Source: Papio anubis
Lineage: Eukaryota > Chordata > Mammalia > Primates > Cercopithecidae
Reading direction: 5' to 3'
NCBI RefSeq assembly: GCF_008728515.1
Contig: NC_044984.1
Coordinates: 93,419,181-93,483,180, forward strand
DNA: 64,000 nucleotides
The notes beneath the pieces are model-generated. The model was not told where the DNA came from. It ran no database searches and worked only from the letters and a program-made list of their open reading frames with translations. The translations under genes and the position numbers were made by a program. Positions within the stretch are counted from its first letter, which is position 1. The number at the start of each line of letters is the position of its first letter. This document shows positions 32,641-43,395 of this stretch, one piece after another.

Positions 32641-33067
32641 TATTTACACTGTGGATAAATAACAAGGATTTATTTAATACACAGAAAACCAACGAGTGAC
32701 CTGATTTTTATGAACAAAGACACAGAGTCATTCTTCCGTGATGGTGAGGGCAGAGTTGGTCACCTTGTTACTGATGTGAAGGCTAGGAGAAAGCTTTCCT
32801 CCCCTCACAAATATCTATTGTGGCTTACGTCCACGTTCGGTTATCTGCATTGGAGATTCATTCCTGTGACTTCAAACTTTGTTTCTGTAAAAATGTGAAT
32901 GCTTCTGGTAAGAGTTGCCATTTAGGATTATCAGTGACTTACACATTGATGTGAATGAATCATTTTTCCCCTCTTGACAACAGATTTTGTGAGGAGGGCT
33001 GATAGAAAAATTGACATATATTAGGCAGGTTAAAAGTGAGAATTAATACTTAATTTCAAAATACTGA
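32641..33067. other. Unique intronic DNA next to the exon
   Basis: No repeat recognised in the 430 bp upstream of the acceptor region in transcript terms; splicing signals could lie here. Confidence 0.45.
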
Positions 33068-33510
33068 GTCACAATAGCAAACACATAGAATCAACCTAAA
33101 TGCCCATCAATGATAGACTGGATAAAGAAAATGTGGCAAACATACACCATGGAATACTGTGCAGCCATAGAAAAGAATGAGATCATGTCCTTTGCAGGGA
33201 CATGGAGGGAGCTGGAGGTCATTAACCTTAGCAAACTAATGCAGAAACAGAAAACCAAACACCACACATTCTCGCTTATAAGTGGGAGCTAAATGATGAG
33301 AACACATGGACATAGAGGGGAACAATACATGCTGGGACCTGTTGGAGGGTGGAGGATGGAGGAGGGAGAAGATCAGGAAAAATAACGAATCAGTACTAGG
33401 CTTAACACCTGGGTGATGAAACAATCTGTACAACAAAACCCCATGACACAAGTTTACCTATGTAACAAACTGCACGTGTACTCTTGAACGTAAAATAAAA
33501 GTTAAAAAAA
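33068..33510 (+). mobile_element. 5'-truncated L1 3' end (L1PB/L1MA-type)
   Basis: It begins in ORF2 at TCACAATAGCAAACACATAG and passes ATGGAATACTGTGCAGCCAT and CTTATAAGTGGGAGCTAAAT to the 3' UTR and AAAATAAAAGTTAAAAAAA tail. About 60 codons of the ORF2 C-terminus remain open before stops. Antisense to ANKS1B. Confidence 0.93.
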
Positions 33511-33519
33511 TTATTGAAT

Positions 33520-34030
33520 ACCAGACACCAGATCATGATATGAAGATAGAATGATGAATAAGACTCAGGGCCCTGCCCACAACTGCCTTTATTCCTTCCA
33601 GTCCAGTGATGGAAAGGGACTGTTCAAAGGCAGTTAGGTAGGATGCTGAGACTGTGCCATGACGGTGACACTTGCTTGGGAGTCCACAGGGAATCCAGGA
33701 TATTTTTTCAGAGAAAAGGACATCTAATCAGATACAGGAAAAATGGGTAGTTAGAGCATAGCACCTAAAAGAGGAAGGACAATGGGGAAATTATGTGCAA
33801 AGACCTGTGAGTAAGAAGGAATGTAGTATACTTGGAAGCATCATGTTCTGGGATAATATGGAGAGAGGAGCAAATGGTAAGGCTGGACAAGTAAGCAGAG
33901 GGCAGACTATACAGATACTGCATGCCATGCTGAGGGCTTCAGACTTCATCCTGACCATAATGGGAAGCCATGGACAGCTTTCAAGAAAAAGTGTTACATG
34001 CCGAGATTTCAAATTTAGAAAGATTATTTT
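33520..34030 (-). repeat. L2
   Basis: TTGAATACCAGACACCAGAT, CCTGTGAGTAAGAAGGAATG, TGGGAAGCCATGGACAGCTT and TTTAGAAAGATTATTTTGAT are ordered complement blocks of the L2 3' region. Confidence 0.75.
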
Positions 34031-34031
34031 G

Positions 34032-34135
34032 ATTTCTGGGGCTGGGCCTCAGTTTCCCTACCTATAAAATGATACAGTTGAGCCCACAATGTCCAAGGAC
34101 CAGTTAGTCCTAAAATTCTCAGATTTCAATGGTTA
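34032..34135 (+). repeat. MIR fragment
   Basis: GGCCTCAGTTTCCCTACCTA and ATAAAATGATACAGTTGAG match the MIR core after the 'CTCAGTTTCCTCATCTGTAA' word. Confidence 0.65.
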
Positions 34136-34384
34136 TTTTAAACCTGTGATTAATATTTGAATGCAGAAGTTTACAGACTGCTCATTTTATCCCTAGATTT
34201 TAATCTTTCACGGTTTGTAAGATAGAGTTTCTCTTTAAATTGAGGCATCTATAGAAGTTCAAGAATTCAGATCACTATTTTTTTTGACAAATCAAACTCT
34301 GTCCTACTTATGTGTAACACAAAAACACAAGAATAGAAACGACAGAATATCTATTTATTTAGAATGATGAGTACCATTAGACAC

Positions 34385-34700
34385 TCAAAGCAAAGGAGAA
34401 TGAATTGAAAAGGGTGATTCTGGGGCATGAAGACCACTGCAGTTGTTCTCTAGAGGCAATGTGGGCGTAGACTAACGTAGTAGTCATAGGAGCAAAAAGA
34501 AGCAGGTGGATTTGAAAACTATCAGGAAGTTTGACTTGGAGATTGAACATGTGGAATGATGGAGAAATGTGGAATACGTACCGAATCAAGGCTTGGGCAG
34601 TGAGGGGAACTTGATGCCTTTTCCTGTCATAATAAAGGAGGAAGAACAGCCCTAGTGGGGTGCAAAGTGAGACTAATGTCTTTCCCTGGACAGGGACAGA
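34385..34700 (-). repeat. Possible L2 5'-ward fragment
   Basis: Purine-rich DNA with L2-like words such as GAAGACCACTGCAGTTGTTC and CAGGAAGTTTGACTTGGAGA; weak. The 113-codon minus-strand frame over it may be relic L2 coding sequence. Confidence 0.35.
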
Positions 34701-35764
34701 ATAGATGCATGTAAACAACTTAATAATATCAGACTATGTTATAAATGGATAACTGGCTGTTCTTAGAAGGATTAAAGTCACTGGAATGGCGCCACAGCTA
34801 GGGATTTAAAATGGGCATTCACTGGACAAAAACATTCCACCTACTCATAGTGTCATTCCTATGCTTAAGCAACACCAGCCATCTCGGAGGAAGCAGAATG
34901 ATCCAGGTATTCAGCAGCATGATAATGAAAAGCCTAATGAAAAACAAATAAAGCCAGTCTTGGCAACATGCCTTAGGAAATATTGCTCTCAAGAAATTAC
35001 TCAGTGCACAAAACAGAGCATGGCAGAGAATACAAATGACTTCATTTTGAGAAAGTGTTATTATTTCCAGAAATGGACTAGTATGACATGAGCGAGATAT
35101 GTGATACCATTCTGACTTTTACTCTTTGAGGAGTTACCTGGCCCTTAAGAAAAAATCTTTGGCCATCTTTGTGTTAGAACATTACCAGGTTTTCCAGGTC
35201 CTAACTTACCAACCCACAACTTCAGCCCATGTAGAATAGAGGAAATGGTTTCTTTGCATAAACAGAAAGCATATGAATATCCCGTAGTGTGCATAGCTAC
35301 TATCTCTAGGTAATCCTGACAACTGGATTTCAGTGTTTGAATACTGAAAAATTTTGGAAAATTAAAGCCTTAAGACCACTGTTCTTCCTGTACACCTCCA
35401 ATATGCTATTTTCTGTATCTTCAGTAAGAGAGGAGACCTTTTGAAGAATTATAAGGAAGTTAGACATTTTTAAAGAAGGTGTTGAGTACATAAGAACATC
35501 TTTTTCAGTCAAATTTCGTAGCCTATAGGATAATTATCAAACATTTTTGAAAAATGAACCAAAATCATGGGAAGCACAAGAAAAGTAGTAAAAATGTGTC
35601 AAAGGGGAAATGGCACTAATTGGGAAATGGAAAGGAAAGGATTTACTGTCCCCAGTGAGGCATACTGTTAGAAATTTTCTATTTTATCTTTTTCTATAAT
35701 ACATAGGGATGCCAAAAATATCCTAGTACATCATTCAGCCAGCCTTTTGTCCAAACAATAGGGG
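34701..35764. other. Unique intronic DNA
   Basis: No gene or repeat recognised over about 1 kb. Confidence 0.45.
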
Positions 35765-35890
35765 ACTTGGAGTCTGCAGAACTGGGTTTGGACCACGGCG
35801 GGGCAAACTTTGCTAAGTCATATATTCTTTGTAGGCTTCCTGGTCCTCACCCATCAAATGAAGCAGTTTAATGAATATGTATTCAGTTTC
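35765..35890 (+). repeat. MIR fragment
   Basis: ACTTGGAGTCTGCAGAACTG, GGTTTGGACC and CATCAAATGAAGCAGTTTAA fit a decayed MIR. Confidence 0.5.
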
Positions 35891-36312
35891 AAAATGCTAT
35901 GATTTCAGCCATGTTTGTCTTTTGGTTGGTATCATCATATAGAAATATAGATTGTATATTTTGAAATTATGTTTCAGTGTTTCAGAATTGTAACCTAAAA
36001 TTAGCTTTAAGAAGTGATTAAATTCAAGAATATATATTTTTTTGACAAATCAATCTTGGTACGATGGACTTATAAAATTTCGTATTAAAAGAAATTATAG
36101 GATAACTTATTTTTGTAGTAGTACAGATTCTTATAGCTTTTCAGGGAAAAACAAAATGTTTCAAACCTTATAACTATGTAACCATTTCTTTGGCATCTGG
36201 GTGACAGTTGTGCCATCAAAGACAATAAACATTCCCATTCTTCCTAGGGAGCTGGAATTAATTCCCACTTTATCGCTTGCCTTTACTAAATGTTAGGGAA
36301 TCTCAGTTTAAC
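35891..36312. other. AT-rich intronic DNA
   Basis: Nothing recognised. Confidence 0.45.
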
Positions 36313-36604
36313 TTTTTTTTTTTTTTTTTGAGATGGAGTTTCGCTGTTGTTGCCCAGGCTGGAGTGCAATGGCACGATCCTGGCTCACTGTAACCTCCGT
36401 CTCCTGTGTTCAAGCGATTCTCATGCCGCAGCCTCCCAAGTAGCTGGGATTACAGACATCCGTCACCATGTCCAGCTAATTTTTGTATTTTTAATAGAGA
36501 CAGGGTTTCATTATGTTGGCCAGGCTGGTCTCAAACTCCTGACCTCAGGTGATCCATCTGCTTTGGCCTCCCAAAGTGCTGGGATTACAGGCGTGAGCAA
36601 CCGC
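36313..36604 (-). mobile_element. AluS, antisense
   Basis: A poly(T) of 18 followed by both Alu arms; right end GGCGTGAGCAACCGCTC. Together with the plus-strand Alu at 32004 it brackets the SAM exon with inverted Alus. Alu-derived frames over it are not genes. Confidence 0.93.
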
Positions 36605-36934
36605 TCATTTTTCTCAATAAAAACTGAACACAACTCTAGCTTTCTTCCTCCTCCATTGATTTTTTTTTTTTCACATAACTACTAGGTCAATGATTTGGGG
36701 GTAGAGCTCCATCATGTCCATCTTCTGTTTAGTCACCTACTACTTTGCACTCTCAGTCTCCTCTCCTACCCAGTACACTCTGGTCCCACTTTTTCATCTC
36801 CCATTTTATTCCTCAACCCACCAGCATAAGCTGTCCTCCCCCATCAACTCCATAGCACTTCTCTGTCAAATGTTAAGAATGACTTCTCAATGGCCAAATA
36901 TAGTTGATTCTTTTAAATCTTGATTTCAAGAATT
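36605..36934. other. Intronic DNA, pyrimidine-rich
   Basis: C/T-rich, possibly old L2 on the plus strand; not secure. Confidence 0.35.
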
Positions 36935-37030
36935 TACTTGCCACATGTAGGTGATGGCCACCATGTTGGACAACAAAGATATAGAACATTGCCATCACTG
37001 TAGAATGTTCCATTAGACAGTGCCACTCTA
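36935..37030. mobile_element. Possible hAT/MER DNA transposon end
   Basis: TGCCACATGTAGGTGATGGC, CACCATGTTGGACAACAAAG and GAATGTTCCATTAGACAGTG resemble the end of a common human MER element; the name is uncertain. Confidence 0.45.
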
Positions 37031-38656
37031 CACTTATAGACATTGAAGCTTTAGTCAAATCACAAAAATGGGGCAGTAGCAGGGAATCAAATCAGGGACT
37101 CAAAAATACTCGTGAGTTTTTCTCAGGATGTAATTATTCATGTGCCTCTTAGTCAAAGTTCATGAACATTAAGTTTAGGATCTTTAGCAAATTCTCTTCT
37201 AATTTTTCAGTCACCAAAAGAAATCAGAAGGTTGTTCTACTTTCAGCAACATTTGTTTATGGTAGGGCTATAAATCTATGCTATGACAATGAAAAGTCCA
37301 ATCACTAAATTATTTGACTTTCTTAGCACCCACCAATCACCCTGCAGAAGGTGTTTAACAATAATCAATAAATAAAGTTGTTTAGTTAATGACTTTCTAG
37401 AATGATCAAAGGCCCAAATGCAGTATTTTTAGAATAGCTGTTCTTTGCCTGTCAAGAAATGTCTAATGCAGGGTATTCTTTATTGATCTCTTAAATCATG
37501 GAATGGAAAAAGTCACCTAATGTTTTATGCCCTAATAGCTGAAAGTGGAAGTTTCTTTGACCATGGGGAGAATATCTTAGGTATTGAACTTCTTCTGCTG
37601 TGATAAACTGTTAGCATGCCCAAATAGAATGAAAAGCAGTGTTTTGTATTTAATGATTCATTAGAAGTAAAACAGCTACTTACTAAAAACATCTCAAAAA
37701 TGTCTGTACTGATGGTTCTGTCTCTCCACACTTTGCATTTGAAATTTCTCCTAGTTTTATAAACTTAATATTATATTCATTTAGCAAGCTTTCCTTCATA
37801 TTATATATTACAGAAAATGTTAGGAAAACATATTTAAGGACCACAGGGAACTGGCTTATTCTTAATATAAACTTGAGTTGGATAAAGTTATTTATTCTCT
37901 TCCTTCAACCAGTCCAAGACTAAAAAAATCAAGAGGATAACTGTTGATTGGGGAAACTTGCCTTTGCTCTATAATTAGCTAAATTAGATTCTTCTCCACA
38001 ATTTATGTGACCTTAAATATTTAAAATAGAATCCCTCTATAATGGAATGACAGCAAGATCTTACAAACTTACACATAGAAAAACATGTACTTCAGTTTGT
38101 TTTTAATATTTAGCCTTTTATAACATAAATAGCATGGTAGCATGAAACTGTACATAATTTTCTTGGAATAACAGTGCTACCTCTCTGCTTCTATAAGAGC
38201 TTTGAGTCAATTTGATATCAATTTACAAGTAAACCCAATGCATGTCTTTGCATGGTCATGATAATGGTTATTGTGATAAATACCAGATTTATTATTCCTC
38301 TATCAGTGTTGGAACAAAGCTTTATTTAGCTTATCATACGGAAACATGGGTGACTATAACTGATCAAATAATGGATGATGTGCTTCTTCCAACTTTAACT
38401 TCCTCTCTCACACTAATGAAATGACCGTGGAAGAAAATTTTATAGTACACTAAAAAATCCCTCTACCCTAATACTCCATTTAAACATGTCTGTCTACTGC
38501 AATAAAATTTCCTGCATACAACTTAACTAAATTTTCATGTTTCTAGCTTATGAAGAAAGCTTTCTGAATTCTTCAGACTATGTGGATTATTGATTCAAAT
38601 AAATATTACATCACTGATCAATAAGACAGCATCTTATATGTGCAAGCTGTGTATTT
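37031..38656. other. AT-rich unique intronic DNA
   Basis: About 1.6 kb with no recognised repeat, RNA gene or exon. Confidence 0.45.
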
Positions 38657-38672
38657 TGATAAATTATATCTT
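38657..38672 (+). repeat. L1 target duplication, left
   Basis: TGATAAATTATATCTT; exact copy at 39685-39700. Confidence 0.93.
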
Positions 38673-39111
38673 TTTTTTTAAATTTATTTTTTATTGTTAT
38701 TATACTTTAAGTTCTAGGGTACATGTGCATAACGTGCAGGTTTGTTACATATGTATACTTGTGCCATGTTGCTGTGCTGCACCCATCAGCTCATTAGCAC
38801 CCATCAACTCGTCATTTACATCAGGTATAAGTCCCAATGCAATCCCTCCCCCCTCCCCCCTCCCCATGATAGGCCCCGGTGTGTGATGTTCCCCTTCCCG
38901 AGTCCAAGTGATCTCATTGTTCAGTTCCCACCTATGAGTGAGAACATGCGGTGTTTGGTTTTCTGTTCTTGTGATAATTTGCTAAGAATGATGGTTTCCA
39001 GCTGCATCCATGTCCCTACAAAGGACACAAACGCATCCTTTTTTATAGCTGCATAGTATTCCATGGTGTATATGTGCCACATTTTCTTAATCCAGTCTGT
39101 CACTGATGGAC
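38673..39111 (-). mobile_element. Twin-primed L1, 3' segment
   Basis: Antisense L1 from the poly(A) complement through the 3' UTR into the ORF2 end, stopping at TCTGTCACTGATGGAC. It is L1PA-type. It joins directly to an oppositely oriented piece of the same element. Confidence 0.95.
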
Positions 39112-39684
39112 CTACCATCAGAGTGAACAGGCAACCTACAGAATGGGAGAAAATTTTTGCAATCTACTCATCTGACAAAGGGCTAATATCCAGAATCTAC
39201 AAAGAACTCAAACAAATTTACAAGAAAAAAACAAACAACCCCATCAAAAAGTGGGCAAAGGATATGAACAGACATTTCTCAAAAGAAGACATTCATACAG
39301 CCAACAGACACACGAAAAAATGCTCATCATCACTGGCCATCAGAGAAATGCAAATCAAAACCACAATGAGATACCATCTCACACCAGTTAGAATGGCGAT
39401 CATTAAAAAGTCAGGAAACAACAGGTGCTGGAGAGGATGTGGAGAAATAGGAACACTTTTACACTGTTGGTGGGATTGTAAACTAGTTCAACCATTATGG
39501 AAAACAGTATGGCGATTCCTCAAGGATCTAGAACTAGATGTACCATATGACCCAGCCATCCCATTACTGGGTATATACCCAAAGGATTATAAATCATGCT
39601 GCTATAAAGACACATGCACACGTATGTTTATTGCAGCACTATTCACAATAGCAAAGACTTGGAATCAACCCAAATGTCCATCAG
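39112..39684 (+). pseudogene. Twin-primed L1, inverted ORF2 segment
   Basis: Sense-oriented L1 ORF2 from CTACCATCAGAGTGAACAGG to AAATGTCCATCAG, open across its length and encoding the C-terminal ORF2p region, including the cysteine motif C-x3-C-x7-H-x4-C (NRCWRGCGEIGTLLHCWWDC). It is only a fragment: no endonuclease or reverse transcriptase core, and no start of its own. The in-frame extension upstream, from 39063, is antisense L1 sequence. Confidence 0.95.
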
Positions 39685-39700
39685 TGATAAATTATATCTT
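39685..39700 (+). repeat. L1 target duplication, right
   Basis: TGATAAATTATATCTT, identical to 38657-38672. The first bases may belong to L1. Confidence 0.93.
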
Positions 39701-40214
39701 AAGGTTAAGATATAATGTAGCATTATACATTTAACAGCTACCATGATCACAATGAATTTTCTGTCACCAATGTTTTCTTTATTTTTGAAACCCAATTCCC
39801 CTTGAAACATCTGTTGTCAAGCTACAGAGAAAGAGAAGGAATTTAAGTAACCAGGTATTTATTTGTTAAAGTATAGAGCAGGATTTGGTGATATCATAAA
39901 TTATAACTGTGATTCACTTAAGATGTGTTCATGTAGGTTTTAGAATTATGTGTATTTGTAAAAGACTGCAAAATAATTTATACAGTAATTTGTACTGCCT
40001 TTGGTCAAACACTTTATAGCTATGAGAGAAGGAGTCTATTCTTCATTTCTAAGGATGCTAACCCAGAGCTCCTTCAAGTAAGAAGAAAAGTTGATGTGAA
40101 TAAAACTTTTTTGTATGCTTACTTCTCTCCAGATGCATATATCTGTATAAATATAAAGTTGATGAATACCTACTGTCTTCCTTCAACTTTCATGCTGATA
40201 GCAGTTGGTGTTCA
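39701..40214. other. Unique intronic DNA
   Basis: Nothing recognised. Confidence 0.45.
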
Positions 40215-40350
40215 TTAGTGTAAATAGCACACTTGCTGTGTCAGGCACTGTTCTAATACCTTCCATATATCACTTTCTTTAATTCTCACAATAACTTTCT
40301 GTGAGGTAGGTAGCTTGTTCCCATAGCTGATAGGAGACTTTCTCAAAACT
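40215..40350 (-). repeat. MIR fragment
   Basis: TGTGTCAGGCACTGTTCTAA, TTTAATTCTCACAATAACTT and GTGAGGTAGGTAGC match the MIR complement. Confidence 0.75.
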
Positions 40351-41300
40351 TACCCTATACTATCTCTAGCGGGAATCACATAGGAGATAAAAGGTTGAGT
40401 TAAAAAACATGGTTATATCCACACCATTTATATTTTTACTTAAGAGTCATCTGAAATTCACATTTGAAAGGGAGTGTTCCAATGCATTTTACGTTTGATT
40501 TCACAGTACCGAAGCAACAATGAACCCTCTCCGTGGAAGCGAACTTGGAAAGCTGTCTGGCCTGTTCTTCCGTCCTCTGCTCCAGTCCTTTCTGTTCACT
40601 GAATCCTGGAATCAGGCTTGGCAGGGACCTGGGGGTTTCTAGTTTCCAGTCTAAACGTTCCCTAACTACCCACAAAGCTTTAATTTCTCTTTTGAAGCGT
40701 GGTGTCTCGCTGGGTTGACACCATCCCCAGAGAGGTAGGGAGGATTTGCTTTAAATGGTCTTTCCCAGCAGCTGAGTCTAAGCAGGAGGTGTGGCTGGGG
40801 TTGGGGTGGCATCTCTGTCCTACTCTTTTAGCTCCCACTGTGGTGCAGACCAAGTGTTGCAGGAGAGCTATCAGAAGAAGAACGTGCCAGAAGCGGAGAT
40901 GAAAGGAAAACAGTTAGCAGCTGTCCTGTGTCCTTTTGTAATCACAAGCTGTGAAGTTGAAAAAAAAAAAAAAAAAAACCTCCTTGGGTAGGCTGTACAT
41001 AATCTTGGCAGATATCTGAGTGTTGTTCTTCTGTCTAATATGCTGAACATTTCCTAGTGCCTAACAAGAGAAAAGTGAGATGGGATTAGGTGAGTTTGGA
41101 CACCTTGCTCCAAACTGGCAGGGAATATGGCGCCCTTGTATGTTCATCAAGCTCTTGCAAATGCCCTGTCACTGTAGATGCTGATGCGAGCTCCAAAAGG
41201 AAGGGCTCCTGTGCAGGAGAAGCAAAAAGAATTTGCTCCTGGGTATTTCCAACACAGCCACACATAATGAGGCAGAAAGAAGTACCTAAAAAGATTACCA
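40351..41300. other. Unique DNA with an internal poly(A)
   Basis: 40500-40959 is less AT-rich than its neighbours and ends in 19 A residues at 40960-40978. No AATAAA lies near the tract and no known gene is recognised in it. Short frames on both strands have no domain. Confidence 0.4.
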
Positions 41301-41510
41301 GCCATTAAGCATTCACTGTGTAGCAGGTACTTTGCCCACTTTATTTATAAACCTTAAAGCACTCTTGTAACATGGGTGGTATCATTTTCATCTTACAGAG
41401 GAGGAAACTGAGCCTCAGAGATGTGACACTATTGAGTCAAGTTCACAAGGTAAGTATAGGATGGATCTGGGATCTGTGTTTTATTTGGTCAGACTCTGAT
41501 GCTACAGAAA
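41301..41510 (-). repeat. MIR
   Basis: ATTCACTGTGTAGCAGGTAC, TTCATCTTACAGAGGAGGAA and ACTGAGCCTCAGAGATGTGA are MIR complement blocks. Confidence 0.85.
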
Positions 41511-42544
41511 GAGAACCAAATGTTTAGTAGGGGACATTTTCTGGATGGAGATTCCGGTCCATAGATATGTAACATTGCCAAGAAGTTACTCCCACGACCT
41601 ATTTTCACACACACAGGCTTACATCTATATTGACAGACCATAGGGAGTGACTGCCAGAGTTTCTCTAACACACTGAATTTCACATAAATTATTTATCTTC
41701 TGAAAGGTCAACTGGTTAGTTCTCCTTCTAAACTCCCTTAGTGTATTCCAGAACCAAAAATGTTAATCAAAGTGACCCAGGGTGTTTCTGGCTAAAGCAC
41801 TAACTAACTTGCCATGTTTCCTGCTGGGAGGCAGGAAATATCAGCATGGCATTAGGTTATTGTGAGAGGTTATTCAGCTCTTCTGCAGTGCCTTGTCAAA
41901 TGACCTGACTGGTCAACTGGGAAAATGAAGTTCTCAGGGCCAGCATCATGTTTGTGTGTCTTTTTTTTAGGTCTGTATCAAAGCCAGATTTAAGAGGGAG
42001 GGTGTCTACAAATGAATGAAAGCAGAGGATGTCTGGGGACAAGCTAAGGACATTTGTGTCCCACACTGTATGTATTCTGAATCCAGAGAAAAGAGAGTGA
42101 GTTTCAGTCCCTGAGAAGGATATCCAGGCTAAGGAGCCTGTGATGGTGAAGGTGGATAATTTAGCCCTCTGGGAAGTGTAGACCTGTCAAAAAGGAGACT
42201 CATTAATTCATCAAAGATATGGTTGTCTTCAAAGAACAGACATCCCCAGATTTAAGGATGATGGGGTCTCCTGACACTGAGAACTACATTCAGAAATAGC
42301 CAAACAAGAGGAAAGGAGCAAAGAGGAAGAGAAAGGGAGGGAGGAAAGGAGAAGAAGTGCTTATTCTTAAGGGTGAAGGTAGCGGTGAAGGGAGTAGAAT
42401 TTCCCAATAAAATACAGAAATTCAAATTTAAGTGCCATCATGTATTTTTATTCACTTAATCTGGCAGCCTTAGACAGGAGGTCACTGAAATCTGGAAATG
42501 AGCTGGCAGAGTCCAGTCCAGAGCTACCACTGAGGCAGGCATTG
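41511..42544. other. Unique intronic DNA with a GA-rich patch
   Basis: A purine run (AGAGGAAGAGAAAGGGAGGG) covers about 42305-42360. Nothing else recognised. Confidence 0.45.
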
Positions 42545-42725
42545 TCATTCATTAATTTATCAACATTTGTTTGTTCAATGAATATTTTTTGAGCATTTAT
42601 TATGTGCCAGGCACTGGGCTGTGGTTGTGAGATACGCTGAGATCAGGACAGACAAGGTCCCTCTACTTTTAAAATTTACAGTCTAGTGGGGAAAAGGGGA
42701 AACAACTAAATAAAAAATATATAAA
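42545..42725 (-). repeat. L2 3' end, part 1
   Basis: TTGAGCATTTATTATGTGCC, AGGCACTGGGCTGTGGTTGT and CAGACAAGGTCCCTCTACTT are the L2 tail complement. A MIR interrupts it. Confidence 0.88.
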
Positions 42726-42727
42726 TA

Positions 42728-42960
42728 ATTATTTAGCAAAGTTTTACTACATACCAGGTATTTACTGTATTAGCAGGGGCTATTAAGCACTTTGTCTTGT
42801 TTGTTGTTCACGATAAATTCTAACGTTAGTGTATACAATTATTAGCCTTATTTACAGATAACAGGCTAAGAATTGAAGGCACAGAAAAGCTGATAATTAG
42901 TTCAAGGTCACACAGATAGTAAAACTGACATAAAGGGAATCAATGGAGTTCTAAAATAAA
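42728..42960 (-). repeat. MIR nested in L2
   Basis: ACTACATACCAGGTATTTAC, TTAGCCTTATTTACAGATAA, TTAGTTCAAGGTCACACAGA. The L2 is continuous in its consensus on both sides, so the MIR inserted after the L2. Confidence 0.82.
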
Positions 42961-42962
42961 AA

Positions 42963-43395
42963 AAAAATAAATAACAAGTGTTAGAGAGACTGGTAAGGAA
43001 AGTCTCTCTGAGAAAGTGACATGTAATTAAGACCTGAGGGGATTAGAAGGAGCAGCCTGACTGTGAGAAGGGCTGTTACAAGGACATTCCAGGCAGAAAT
43101 AACAGCAGGCACAAAGGCACTGAGATGAGGAAAAATGCGAGGCATGTTTTAGGAACAAACAGAAGCCTACTAAGAATAAAATTTAGTGACTGAGGGAGAA
43201 GAAGACCTGGGAGGGAAAAGCAGAAAATAAGATAATACAGAGACTTGCAGACTCTGATAAGGACTTTGATTGTATTCCAAATGCAATGGGAAACATTGGA
43301 GGAAATATACTAATTTGCGTCTTCAAATATACTCTGGATTTGGTGTGGAGAACGGATGGAGAAATTGGAAGATATGGAAGTTGAGCTCAACAATT
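42963..43395 (-). repeat. L2, part 2
   Basis: It resumes with TCTCTGAGAAAGTGACATGT, GGACATTCCAGGCAGAAATA, GGCACAAAGGCACTGAGATG and GACTTTGATTGTATTCCAAA. Confidence 0.88.

Noticed and set aside
33110..33292. 60-codon frame resembling a protein C-terminus, with counterparts at 38921 and 63413
   Set aside because: These are the ORF2 ends of truncated L1 copies.
36347..36685. 112-codon plus-strand frame, and similar frames at 1315, 4938, 7851, 13280, 18880, 48724, 49940 and 62606
   Set aside because: All follow the familiar translated antisense-Alu pattern (LPRLECSGTI...). None has gene support.
39063..39734. The longest reading frame in the window (223 codons, plus strand) as a gene
   Set aside because: It is L1 ORF2 C-terminal sequence fused by chance to antisense L1 and flanking DNA.
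40436..40902. Alternative first exon of ANKS1B
   Set aside because: No match to the known short-isoform N-terminus and no convincing donor joined to an open minus-strand frame.
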